From: Persicimonas caeni
Lineage (GTDB): Bacteria > Myxococcota_A > Bradymonadia > Bradymonadales > Bradymonadaceae
Direction: 5' to 3'
DNA length: 64,000 nt
Assembly (NCBI RefSeq): GCF_006517175.1
Contig: NZ_CP041186.1
Span: forward strand, 1,577,001 to 1,641,000
Positions within the stretch are counted from its first letter, which is position 1. The number at the start of each line of letters is the position of its first letter. A program made the translations under genes and the position numbers. This document shows positions 26,601-34,817 of the stretch, piece by piece. The notes below the pieces were generated by a model. It ran no database searches. It had not been told where the DNA came from and saw only the letters and a program-made list of their open reading frames with translations.

Positions 26601-27374
26601 ACGCGCGTCGACATAATCCCCGCGCAACTGCTCGGGGGCCATGTACTGCAAGGTGCCGGCGAAGCGTTGCCGGTCGATGCCGGCCAATCGGTCGCGGCTA
26701 TAAGTGCCCTCGAACCAGCCGACCACGCCAAAATCGACAAGCACCGGATCTTGTGCCGAACGAAGAAAGATGTTCGACGGCTTGAGATCGCGGTGAACCA
26801 CCCCTTTGTTATGCAGGTACGACAGCGTGCGGCACACTCGCGTCAAAATCACCAACGTGGAGCGCTGCGCGTCGAGATCGAAGCGCCGCCTGAGTTGCAT
26901 GCGCCGGTTGCGCCCGCGCTGCTTCAGGCGCTCAGCCACTCCCGCCGCGGCAGTTGGTGTCCGTCCGTTGACCCGCTGGTGGGTATTTGTCGCCGGAGGC
27001 TCCAAGTCGAGCTGTGAATCGTAGTTGGCCCCGAAGGACCCCAAGTGGTCCAACAGCGTCGGCCCCGCCAGAAGCTCCATTGCAAACCAGGGCACGCCGG
27101 ACGAGGTGCCCTTGTCGAGCAGACGCACGACGCCGGGGTGGTCGAGCGTCTCGAGGATTTGCACCTCGCGGCGCAACGCCGCGACGGCCTCCTGGCGGGC
27201 GTCGAGCGGCGTCTTAATCGCCAGTTGTTCGCCGGTATCGACGTGTATGGCTCGATACACCAAGCCCATCCCCCCTTTGCCCAACCTTTCGGTCAGGCGG
27301 TAGGGCCCGATGAAGAATTCACGCCGCCCGCTCTTTTCGGACGCGCGAACCGCCGGTGGAGTAAACGGACTCAT
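23625..27374 (-). CDS. Serine/threonine protein kinase fused to AAA ATPase and helical-repeat region
   Basis: A 1249-residue multidomain signalling protein. Residues about 25-340 form a PknB-type kinase: glycine loop GKGGMG, ATP lysine K54, HRD at 194-196, DFG with D214, and APE. Residues about 360-700 form an AAA_16-type ATPase: Walker A GLRGSGKT ending K396-T397, Walker B LLIIIDDVH near 525. The rest is helical and TPR-like, as in MalT-type STAND proteins. There is no membrane segment, so it is cytosolic. An unusual basic insertion (about 145-170) sits between the hinge and the catalytic loop. Kinase-AAA fusions are common in myxobacteria. The likely job is input sensing through the repeats, but the target is unknown. 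Confidence 0.9.
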   Translation of the reverse strand: MSPFTPPAVRASEKSGRREFFIGPYRLTERLGKGGMGLVYRAIHVDTGEQLAIKTPLDARQEAVAALRREVQILETLDHPGVVRLLDKGTSSGVPWFAMELLAGPTLLDHLGSFGANYDSQLDLEPPATNTHQRVNGRTPTAAAGVAERLKQRGRNRRMQLRRRFDLDAQRSTLVILTRVCRTLSYLHNKGVVHRDLKPSNIFLRSAQDPVLVDFGVVGWFEGTYSRDRLAGIDRQRFAGTLQYMAPEQLRGDYVDARADLYALGCILYASTTGRHPFAGLTPQAVIRHHLDGAYVPPEELVADVPAELLQLIERLLEPDPRDRVGHADIVARKLESVTRTEPPRTVGSESAVRSSHLSRPRFVGREHLLEEVLDALQSTKPANLVMIGGLRGSGKTRLVMEVATLAERAGYVVTAESAEAGVGESAEGAYAEPLSAFRATLQTIADRCREYGAVETAHLVGRRANVLAQYEPTLAGLPGNEALQAPTELPPRAARMRAYAYLTETLAAFAETEPLLIIIDDVHLVDEMSLEFLASTLRNGGLEGVAIAATYRVEHDDRLGDLLDAAGLRRFELEPLSADDIASLLQGMLAVDEVSARLVDRLVAVSAGSPFVVSEYLHAAVDEGLISRRDDGSWDIDDSLTEEMESSDVLPLSRRVSELIEGRLERLCDAERDLVDVAAVIARRFTPALLAEVTGRSTEELGPMLERLCDKRILTPIEGAYRLVEHVRRLAYELLAEDKRHLSHQKVARALEHGPSEQVEARQLVEQWRGAGIPSRELCYIERAAKDALVRGASVEALGLLRRGLRLATRLSDPAEQGPKLRRARLERLLAKVYWSRGNIDETVHLLERSLADLGFDVPDSTTTWSTQALGQTARQLTHLVWPPHEVDEELGDPQLLDEILESSLALLWAWLIAGEINKVVVLAVRLANINDRLGAGRGQALPYALIAALCRRLNLGPLAGVYEMRAWENFGDARSEMDVVGATQVFAYTSIARGEWDDAERLMNRARDVSERAGDLLNLENLLISEAVLEVCRGRLEHAQGLVREAEDPRTPVRQERMAAWSRVVRAMIARQQGECERAIELLRAPSGSLAKLVTGRGFALSVKASAEVHCGEHSHGFRTALEALDLFEELSGGADTNMMLYPIYQCLGEVLFACWCSEELTAHERERALGKARYLTHRLGHLATHVPAARPAWLRNEGMLAAVDGDFAHASALLSESLAGARKFDLPFEDRLTRLAVSTLGALPTL

Positions 27375-27548
27375 GCGTGAAGTCCCAGGCGCTCGTAAAC
27401 GACGCCCCCTCTACGACAATGTGACTAAAACACTTTCATTCAAGATACACAGACACCAGCCCTCATGCAAAACAATCGAGCAAAAAAGTCGTGAGGTGTT
27501 CGAATACGGCGGGGGGCGCCATTTCGAAGCTTTCAGAGGATGGGGGCG

Positions 27549-29072
27549 CTACGAGACATAGATCTGCGCCAAGAAGGCTTTGCGGACGCGACCGGTCGGG
27601 GTCATCGGCAATGCGTCGCGAAACTCGACAATGCCGGGGCACTTGTAATTGGCGAGGTGGTCGCGACAAAAGGAGATGGCTTCACCGGCCGACAGGGTGT
27701 GTCCCGGCTCGACAACGATGAAGGCGGCGACTTCTTCGCCCTGGGCCTGGTCAGCGACGCCGATGACAGCCGCCTCGGCGACGGCAGGGTGGCGACGCAG
27801 CACATCCTCGACTTCGCGCGGGTAGACATGGTCGCCGCCGCGGACGATGAGCTCCTTTTTGCGGCCGACCAAGTGCACGAATCCGTCGTCATCGACAAAG
27901 CCGATGTCGCCGGTGTGGAGCCAGCCGCTGCGAAGGGCGTCGGCCGTGGCGGCGTCTTCGTCGAGGTAGCCGAGCATGACATTGGGGCCGCGGAGCACCA
28001 ACTCACCGGCAGCGCCGGTGCGGCGCTGGAGGTCGTCGTCGTCAACCACCTGGAGTTCTTGGCCGGAAAGGGGACGGCCTACGGAGCCGAGGCGCCGGCC
28101 GTCGGGGCCATCGACGTTGATGGTGCTGACGCCGCAGGCCTCGGTGAGGCCGTACGAGGTTATAAGGGGGAGCTCGAAGCGGTCCTCGAAGGCCGAATGG
28201 GCCTCCGGGGAGATAGGCGCTCCTGTGGCAACCGCCAGGCGAAGCCCATCCAAGTCAGCGTCGTCGAGGCCTTCGGCCCGAGTCAGGCGCTCGAAGAAGT
28301 TGGGCACGGCGGCCAGCGCAGTGGCCTGGCTCGACTCGACGGCACGAACGAGTTTCTGCAGGGGTTGGGCGCCGGGGACGAGCAACGTGGCTCCGGCGGC
28401 CAGCGCGCCGAGCGGCCCGAGGACCTGGGAGGCGACGTGGCAAAAAGGGAGCGCGCACATGAGCCTGTCGTCGGTGTGGAGCCCGACGGTGCCGGCCACG
28501 GTCTGCGCGGCGTAGGCGTAGTTACTGGACGACAGGAGCACACCGCGCGGGTTGCCCGAGGTTCCGGAGGTATAGGTCAGGCTGAGCGGAGTGTCGGCGG
28601 CGGCCTCGACGCGCGGGGCCTTCGGGCTGTCGCGCAGTTGGTCGAAGCAGTCGAGGCTGTCGATGTCGGAGCCGCCGGTCAGAAACACGCGACGCACGGT
28701 CAGGCGCTCCTCGAAGAGGCCTTCAGCCATGGCAGCGTGCTCGGTGTCGGTGACAAGGACGACGGCCTCGGAGTCGGCCAAGATGCGGTCGACCTCGTCG
28801 TACTTGTAGGTCGGGTTGATGGGCACGGCGACCGCGCCGAGGTGCGCCGCGGCGAAGAAGCACTCGAGCCACTCGAGGGAGTTGGGGAGCATGACGGCGA
28901 CGCGGTCGCCCGGCTCGACGCCGTGGGCTGAGAGCCCGCCGGCGACACGAGCGGCGCGCTCGGCAAAATCGCTGTACGAGACCGACTCGGCACTGGCGAC
29001 CACAAAAGAATGTTCGCCGCGCTCGGCGACGGACGCGGCGAACAACTCGCCCAGCGTAAGGTGGGTAGACAT
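27549..29072 (-). CDS. Acyl-CoA synthetase (AMP-binding family)
   Basis: A 507-residue ANL enzyme of standard length: LTYTSGTSGNPRG P-loop, ALPFCHVAS, YGLTEACG, SGWLHTGDIG, LVGRKKELIVRGGDHVYP hinge region, and the C-terminal catalytic lysine in PTGRVRKAF. It forms acyl-CoA from a carboxylic acid, ATP and CoA; the order of motifs is closest to medium/long-chain FadD-like and OSB-CoA-like ligases. The ATG at 29072 has GAGGAG eight bases upstream. It is a single gene between the kinase and a REP/transposase unit. Confidence 0.85.
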   Translation of the reverse strand: MSTHLTLGELFAASVAERGEHSFVVASAESVSYSDFAERAARVAGGLSAHGVEPGDRVAVMLPNSLEWLECFFAAAHLGAVAVPINPTYKYDEVDRILADSEAVVLVTDTEHAAMAEGLFEERLTVRRVFLTGGSDIDSLDCFDQLRDSPKAPRVEAAADTPLSLTYTSGTSGNPRGVLLSSSNYAYAAQTVAGTVGLHTDDRLMCALPFCHVASQVLGPLGALAAGATLLVPGAQPLQKLVRAVESSQATALAAVPNFFERLTRAEGLDDADLDGLRLAVATGAPISPEAHSAFEDRFELPLITSYGLTEACGVSTINVDGPDGRRLGSVGRPLSGQELQVVDDDDLQRRTGAAGELVLRGPNVMLGYLDEDAATADALRSGWLHTGDIGFVDDDGFVHLVGRKKELIVRGGDHVYPREVEDVLRRHPAVAEAAVIGVADQAQGEEVAAFIVVEPGHTLSAGEAISFCRDHLANYKCPGIVEFRDALPMTPTGRVRKAFLAQIYVS

Positions 29073-29187
29073 CGCAAAACTCCTCGAATTACTGCCAGCT
29101 AGATTTTCGCACACGGCCAATGTAGGCATCACAAACATAATGCAAAACAAACACAGATCTGCCCCCCATCCCCGCCCTACCCCCGAA

Positions 29188-30586
29188 CGGTGTCAGACAC
29201 CGTGTGGGCTAAGGTTCATGCGCCTGTGAGCGCGATCTCGTGCGCGATCGCCTCCCGGGTCTTCCCAAGAAATTTCGCCCGAACACGCAACGAATCGCCC
29301 CCTTTTGCCGAAAACCGTAATGAGGGCTGTAGACGAACCTTCATCTATTCACGGAGCCAGGCAGATGGGACACCCGCTGCGAAATCAAGAGAAGGACGCT
29401 ATTTACGAACTCGGCAACCGCACCCTGCACCAGATTTATGCACTTCTGCCCGAGGAGCAGGTCAACGCCATCATCCTGGGGCTGCTGTCCAAATACGCCT
29501 GGATGTACGGGGTCGAAATCTTCGCGTTTTGCTTCATGTCCAACCACTTCCACATCCTGGCGCGCTGCCGCTCGCTGCAGATGCACCTGTTCATGCGCGA
29601 CTTCCAGAGCCAGCTGGCCAAAAAGATCAACAAGTTACGCAACCGCACCGGCACCTTCTGGGAGCGTCGCTACACCGCAACCAAGGTCCTGACCGACGAG
29701 GCGATGCTCCAGCGTCTACGCTACATCGTGTGCAACCCGTCTGAATCGAACCTCGTGCACCACCCGAAGCAGTGGCCGGGGCTTTGCTCTTGGGACATCC
29801 ACAAGAGCGGAAAGCCGATGGTGGGCGAGGTGGTCAACCGCAAGACGTACTGGGCGGAGAAGCGCAAACGGAAGAACAAAGACAAGACCGAAGCCGAGCT
29901 CATCGAGATGGCCACCGAGCGGTACGCCCTCGAAATGGCCAAGCTGCCGCAGTGGCAGAATCTCGACGACGACGCCTACCACCAAAAGATCGTCGACGAG
30001 TGCCACACACACGCTGGGGAACTCGCCAAACTGCGCACCGTGCCGTGCCCTGGGCCAAAGAAGGTACTCAGCGTGAAGTGGAGCGATTCTCCCAGGAAGT
30101 CGAAAAAGGCGCCGCGCCCGCTGTGTCACGGCGGCGATTTCAAGCAGCGCCAGGAGTACCGCGAAGACCGACGACTTCTCGTCGACCGGTACCGAAAGGC
30201 GGTCGGCAGGTGGCGCGAGGGCAAGTCGGATGTCGAATTTCCCGACGGCACCATTCCGCCGGGCCGCCAGTTCTGCGTGGGCGGCAGCTGCGATATCCGC
30301 CGCGAGCCGCCACCGTCGCTCAATTGAGCCGCCCCCCATTTGCCGTGCCAGCCATTGTACCCGCCCGTTTGCGCCTTCCCGAGCCGCGAGTTCGCCGAGG
30401 TGTGCCTTCTAAGCCCCCCTCCTTGCGCCACATGGAAACGAAACAGGCCGACGGGCACCCCGCGCCCCGACCTACCGAACACGGCTGCATTGAAGAGCGT
30501 GTAGGGGTTGTCCGACGCAACAGTTTATGCCGCCGCGATCGCCCTCAGGGCCGCATTCTGCGGGGGCCACACGGTGTCTGACACCT
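29188..30586. mobile_element. REP-associated Y1 transposase unit with flanking inverted REPs
   Basis: The left REP is CGGTGTCAGACACCG (29188-29202) followed by TGTGGG. The right REP is GGTGTCTGACACC (30573-30585) preceded by CCACAC, in inverted orientation relative to the left. The single gene between them encodes an HuH/Y1 transposase. This is the standard layout of a RAYT gene with its REPs. A third copy of the same palindrome lies inside a gene at 55137. Confidence 0.85.
29365..30327 (+). CDS. REP-associated tyrosine transposase (Y1_Tnp/HuH family)
   Basis: A 320-residue protein. The HuH motif is SNHFHIL with H61 and H63; the probable catalytic tyrosine is Y120 in LQRLRYIVCNP, the usual helix of Y1 transposases. 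The catalytic domain covers about residues 1-170; the C-terminal half is basic and probably binds DNA. Family members cut single-stranded REP hairpins. The ATG at 29365 with GGAG eight bases upstream is chosen; earlier TTG/ATG codons exist. The gene is intact and flanked by matching REP palindromes, suggesting it is functional or recently was. Confidence 0.88.
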   Translation: MGHPLRNQEKDAIYELGNRTLHQIYALLPEEQVNAIILGLLSKYAWMYGVEIFAFCFMSNHFHILARCRSLQMHLFMRDFQSQLAKKINKLRNRTGTFWERRYTATKVLTDEAMLQRLRYIVCNPSESNLVHHPKQWPGLCSWDIHKSGKPMVGEVVNRKTYWAEKRKRKNKDKTEAELIEMATERYALEMAKLPQWQNLDDDAYHQKIVDECHTHAGELAKLRTVPCPGPKKVLSVKWSDSPRKSKKAPRPLCHGGDFKQRQEYREDRRLLVDRYRKAVGRWREGKSDVEFPDGTIPPGRQFCVGGSCDIRREPPPSLN

Positions 30587-30716
30587 GTTGGGGGGTTGAA
30601 CGAGTTGGTGGGGCGGTTAGGCTCAACAAACCGTAGGCAGTACAGGAAGCATCTTTTTCATCTTCGATCTTTGCGGGGCGGTTTATGGGGTCCGTCTTGA
30701 CGCGTCTGGAGGACAC
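30328..30716. other. Intergenic region between the transposase and ppsA, containing the right REP
   Basis: 389 bp. It holds the REP at 30573-30585 and the ppsA ribosome-binding site GGAGG (30708). I see no further gene, tRNA or riboswitch; the stretch 30340-30540 has no strong codon pattern. Confidence 0.5.
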
Positions 30717-33095
30717 ATGGCTCAGAAGTACGTGCGCTGGTTCGAGACTCTCAATTCCGACGACACTCCGCTCGTCGGCGGCAAGAACGCCTCGCTCGGC
30801 GAGATGATCGCCACGCTCAAGGACGAGGGCATCCGCGTGCCCGACGGCTTCGCCACCACTTCCGACGCCTACTGGGAGTTCGTCGAGCATAACGGGCTAA
30901 AAGACCCGCTGCAGTCGGAGCTCAACGCGCTCGATGCCGGCGACAAGGAGCTTCACCAGGCCGGAGAGGCCATCCGCGCGCGCTTCGCAGACGCCGAATT
31001 TCCCGAGGCCATCGCCGACGCCATCTTCGAGGCCTACGCCGAGCTCGGCCAGCGCTACGAGCGTGACGACGTCGACGTCGCCGTCCGCAGCAGCGCCACC
31101 GCAGAAGACCTGCCCCACGCGAGCTTCGCCGGCCAGCAGGAGAGCTTCCTCAACGTCCACGGCGACCAGGCCCTGCTCGACGCCTGCAAGCGCTGCTTCG
31201 CCTCCCTCTTCACCGACCGCGCCATCTCCTACCGCGAGCAAAAGGGCTTCGACCACATGAAGATCGCCCTGTCGGTCGGCGTCCAGAAGATGGTCCGCGC
31301 CGACAAAGCCGGCGCCGGCGTCCTCTTTACCATCGACACCGAAAACGGCTTTCCCGACGCCGTCGTCATCAACGCCGCCTTCGGCCTCGGCGAAAACGTC
31401 GTCGGCGGCACCGTCCGCCCCGACCAATACAACGTCTACAAGCCCTTCTTGGACGCCGACGGCAAAAAGCCCATCATCGGCAAGCAGTTGGGCGAGAAAG
31501 AAAACAAGATGGTCTACAGCGACGGGGGCGACGAGCCGACCGAGAATATCGAGACGCCCGAAGAGGAACGCGCCCGCTTCGTGCTCGACGACGACGAAAT
31601 CCTCCAACTCGCCCGCTGGGCCGTCGTCATCGAGGACCACTACGACCGCCCCATGGACATCGAATGGGGCAAAGACGGCGAGACCGGAGAGCTGTCCATC
31701 TTGCAGGCGCGCCCCGAGACGGTGCACTCGCAGGCGACCAAAGGCACCATGAAGTCCTACGAGCTCACCGAGCACGGCGAGCCCCTGTGCACCGGGCTGG
31801 CCATCGGCAACGCCATCAGCGCCGGGCCGGTCTGCGTCATCGAGAGCATCGACCAAGCCGACCAGTTCGAGGAGGGTTGCGTGCTGGTCACCGAAATGAC
31901 CGACCCTGACTGGGTGCCGCTCATGAAGAAGGCCGCCGGCATCGTCACCGAACGCGGCGGGCGCACCTCCCACGCCGCCATCGTCAGCCGCGAGCTCGGC
32001 GTGGCTGCGGTCATCGGCACCGGCGACTGCACCAACAAGATCAAAGACGCCGGCGAGGTCACCTTGTCGTGCGCCGAAGGCGACGAAGGCTACGTCTACG
32101 AGGGCTGCCTCGACTTCGAAACTCACGAGGTCGACTTCTCCGAGATCCCCGAGGTCGACACCCAGATCATGATGAATATCGCCAGCCCCGGCGCCGCCAT
32201 GAGCTGGTGGAAGCTGCCCAACCGCGGCATCGGGCTGGCGCGCATGGAGTACATCATCAACAACGTCATCCAGATCCACCCGCTGGCGCTCACCCGCTTC
32301 GACGAGGTCGAAGACGAGGAGGCCCGCGAGCGCATCGAGAAGATGACGCGCCACTCCGAGAGCAAGCCCGCCTATTTCGTCGACCACCTGGCCTGGGGCA
32401 TCGGCACCATCGCCGCCTCGCAGTACCCCGACCCGGTCGTCGTGCGCATGAGCGACTTCAAGACCAACGAATACGCCGACCTCATCGGCGGGCGCCAATT
32501 CGAGCCCGACGAAGCCAACCCCATGCTCGGCTGGCGCGGCGCCTCGCGCTACTACAGCGACGACTACCGCGACGGCTTCGCCCTCGAGTGTCAGGCCATC
32601 AAGCGGGTGCGCGACGAGATGGGCTTCGACAACGTGATCATGATGATCCCGTTTTGCCGCACCCCCGAAGAGGCCGACCGCGTCCTCGAGGTCATCGAGG
32701 AGAACGGGCTCGAGCGCGGCAAAAATGGCCTGAAGCTGTACGTGATGGCCGAGATCCCCACCAATATCATGCAGGCCGACGAGTTCTGCGAGAGATTCGA
32801 CGGTTTCTCCATCGGCTCGAACGACCTGACCCAGCTGACCATGGGCGTCGACCGCGACGCCCAACGGCTGTCGTACCTGTTCGACGAGCGTAACAACTCG
32901 GTCAAACGCCTCATCGCCCAGCTCATCGACACCGCCCACGACCGCGGCTGCTCGGTGGGCATCTGCGGCGAAGCGCCCAGCAACTACCCCGACTTCGCCG
33001 CCTTCTTGGTCGAGCATGGCATCGACTCCATCTCGTTGAGCCCCGACAGCATCATGAAGACCCTCGAGGTCATCGCCGAGGTCGAAAAGAGCTAA
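30717..33095 (+). CDS. ppsA: Phosphoenolpyruvate synthase
   Basis: A 792-residue, full-length PEP synthase: converts pyruvate, ATP and water to PEP, AMP and phosphate. The N-terminal ATP-grasp domain begins VGGKNASLGEM and includes VAVRSSATAEDLPHASFAGQQ. The swivelling domain carries the phosphohistidine H419 in TERGGRTSHAAIVSRELG. The C-terminal PEP-binding barrel includes GLARMEY, GGRQFEPDEANPMLGWRG and GSNDLTQLTMGVDRD. The start has GGAGG four bases upstream. It is a gluconeogenic step and sits directly before the trehalose module, though a hairpin element separates them. Confidence 0.96.
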   Translation: MAQKYVRWFETLNSDDTPLVGGKNASLGEMIATLKDEGIRVPDGFATTSDAYWEFVEHNGLKDPLQSELNALDAGDKELHQAGEAIRARFADAEFPEAIADAIFEAYAELGQRYERDDVDVAVRSSATAEDLPHASFAGQQESFLNVHGDQALLDACKRCFASLFTDRAISYREQKGFDHMKIALSVGVQKMVRADKAGAGVLFTIDTENGFPDAVVINAAFGLGENVVGGTVRPDQYNVYKPFLDADGKKPIIGKQLGEKENKMVYSDGGDEPTENIETPEEERARFVLDDDEILQLARWAVVIEDHYDRPMDIEWGKDGETGELSILQARPETVHSQATKGTMKSYELTEHGEPLCTGLAIGNAISAGPVCVIESIDQADQFEEGCVLVTEMTDPDWVPLMKKAAGIVTERGGRTSHAAIVSRELGVAAVIGTGDCTNKIKDAGEVTLSCAEGDEGYVYEGCLDFETHEVDFSEIPEVDTQIMMNIASPGAAMSWWKLPNRGIGLARMEYIINNVIQIHPLALTRFDEVEDEEARERIEKMTRHSESKPAYFVDHLAWGIGTIAASQYPDPVVVRMSDFKTNEYADLIGGRQFEPDEANPMLGWRGASRYYSDDYRDGFALECQAIKRVRDEMGFDNVIMMIPFCRTPEEADRVLEVIEENGLERGKNGLKLYVMAEIPTNIMQADEFCERFDGFSIGSNDLTQLTMGVDRDAQRLSYLFDERNNSVKRLIAQLIDTAHDRGCSVGICGEAPSNYPDFAAFLVEHGIDSISLSPDSIMKTLEVIAEVEKS

Positions 33096-33104
33096 CGACT
33101 GATT

Positions 33105-33171
33105 CACCACGGGGATCACGGGGCTCACGGAGAAAACCATTCTCTCCGTGGGCACCGTGCGCTCCGTGGTG
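33105..33171. repeat. Dispersed 3'-end hairpin element, copy 5
   Basis: Begins CACCACGGGGATCACGGGGC and ends GGGCACCGTGCGCTCCGTGGTG, around AAAACCATTCTC. It starts nine bases after the ppsA stop. Confidence 0.8.
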
Positions 33172-33246
33172 ACTTACGTGTTTGACCTGGGCAGGTGTGT
33201 GGTCAGATTCGCCCCACGCGAACAACCCCGCTTCTTCGAGTGTGCC

Positions 33247-34800
33247 ATGGCCCATCCATCGAAGTCGTTGTCCCTTGTCTGCCTCGAGGCGGTCATCTTC
33301 GACCTCGACGGCGTGCTGACCGACACTGCCTCGGCGCATTTCGAGGCGTGGAAAGAGACCTTCGACGAGCTTCTGCGCGAGCGTGACGGCGCCGATTTCG
33401 ACCCGTTCACCCAGCAGGACTATCTGGACTTCGTCGACGGAAAGCCACGCTACGAGGGCGTGCAGAGCTTCCTGGAGGCGCGCGGCATCGACCTGCCGAT
33501 GGGCGATGCCGACGCGGCGCCCGGGCTCGACTCGGTCTATGCGGTCGGCACGGCTAAGAACGAGCGCTACCAGGCCTTTTTGAGCAAGGGTCATATCGAG
33601 GTGTTCGACGACGCGGTGCGCTTCGTCGAGATGCTTCGCGAGCGCGGGGTGCGCACTGCGGTGGTCTCCTCGAGCAAGAACTGTAAGACGGTGCTCGACA
33701 CCGCCGGCCTGGCGCACCTGTTCGCCGCGCGGGTCGACGGCAACGACCTGGGCGCCCACGGACTGGCCGGCAAGCCCGAGCCCGACATGTTCATCGAGGC
33801 CGCCGGCCGGCTCGGCACCACGCCGCGCCACGCGGTGGTCGTCGAGGACGCCGTCTCCGGGGTGCAGGCTGGCCGGCGCGGCCACTTCTGCCAGGTCATC
33901 GGCATGGCCCGCGGGGACGACGCAGCGCAACTGTCCGAGGCCGGCGCAGATATCGTGATCAGTAGTTTTGACGAACTTCAAATTGCAGCGAGTGGAGAGC
34001 GAATGCCCAAGACCGTAAAGAGTGGAATGGAGTCACTGGACGAGATTGTCGAGCAAGTGAGCGACAAGCACCTGGCGGTGTTTTTGGACTACGACGGCAC
34101 GCTCACGCCCATCGTCGACCAACCCGACCAGGCCGTGCTGTCCGACGAGATGAAGCAGACCGTCGAGCGGTTGGGCGCCATGGACGAAAAGTGCACCGTG
34201 GCGGTGGTCAGCGGCCGCGACCTGGGCGACGTGCGCGAGCGCGTCGGCATCGACAATATCGCCTACGCAGGCAGCCACGGCTTCGACATTTTGGGGCCCG
34301 AGGGTGAGAGCATGATGCTCGAAAAAGGCGAGGACTTCGTGCCCGCCCTCGACCGCGCCGAAGAGGAGCTACGCCGACGGACGCGCCGGATCGAAGGGGC
34401 GCTGCTCGAGCGAAAGCGCTACTCGTTGGCCGTCCACTACCGACAGGTCGCCAACAAGGACGTGCCCACCGTCGAAAAGCACGTCGACCAGGTCGTCGAT
34501 CATATCTCCGAGCTACGAAAGACCCACGGCAAAAAGGTCTACGACCTGCAGCCCAACATCGACTGGGACAAGGGCAAGGCAGTCGACTGGCTGCTCGATA
34601 AACTGGGACTGGCGGGCGACGACGTCGTGCCCATGTATATCGGCGACGACGTCACCGACGAGGACGCCTTTCGCGCCCTCGAGGGCCGCGGCATCACCCT
34701 GGCCGTCCAAGACGTCGCCAAGCCGACGGCCGCCGACTACCGGCTGGCCGATCCCGACGCGGTCAAACGCTTTTTGGATAATCTGGCCGACCGCCTGTAA
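33247..34800 (+). CDS. Fusion of beta-phosphoglucomutase-like HAD domain and trehalose-6-phosphate phosphatase
   Basis: A 517-residue two-domain protein. Residues 10-245 are a HAD hydrolase of beta-phosphoglucomutase type: nucleophile motif FDLDGVLTD (D19, D21), [14 protein letters not shown] and [12 protein letters not shown]. Residues 270-517 are an OtsB-type trehalose phosphatase: [11 protein letters not shown] (D281, D283), VVSGRDL, AGSHGFD and [10 protein letters not shown]. It should dephosphorylate trehalose-6-phosphate and convert beta-glucose-1-phosphate to glucose-6-phosphate. A GH65 gene follows 17 bp later. The same three modules form a single protein in mycobacterial OtsB1 (Rv2006). 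The ATG at 33247 starts at the HAD domain; an upstream start is possible. Confidence 0.88.
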   Translation: MAHPSKSLSLVCLEAVIFDLDGVLTDTASAHFEAWKETFDELLRERDGADFDPFTQQDYLDFVDGKPRYEGVQSFLEARGIDLPMGDADAAPGLDSVYAVGTAKNERYQAFLSKGHIEVFDDAVRFVEMLRERGVRTAVVSSSKNCKTVLDTAGLAHLFAARVDGNDLGAHGLAGKPEPDMFIEAAGRLGTTPRHAVVVEDAVSGVQAGRRGHFCQVIGMARGDDAAQLSEAGADIVISSFDELQIAASGERMPKTVKSGMESLDEIVEQVSDKHLAVFLDYDGTLTPIVDQPDQAVLSDEMKQTVERLGAMDEKCTVAVVSGRDLGDVRERVGIDNIAYAGSHGFDILGPEGESMMLEKGEDFVPALDRAEEELRRRTRRIEGALLERKRYSLAVHYRQVANKDVPTVEKHVDQVVDHISELRKTHGKKVYDLQPNIDWDKGKAVDWLLDKLGLAGDDVVPMYIGDDVTDEDAFRALEGRGITLAVQDVAKPTAADYRLADPDAVKRFLDNLADRL

Positions 34801-34817
34801 GCCAAGCGAGGCGCAGT

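Noticed and set aside
30897..33155. Long minus-strand reading frame opposite ppsA
   Set aside because: It mirrors the codons of the unmistakable PEP synthase gene and has Val/Asp/Gly-rich nonsense composition, a common shadow in GC-rich DNA.
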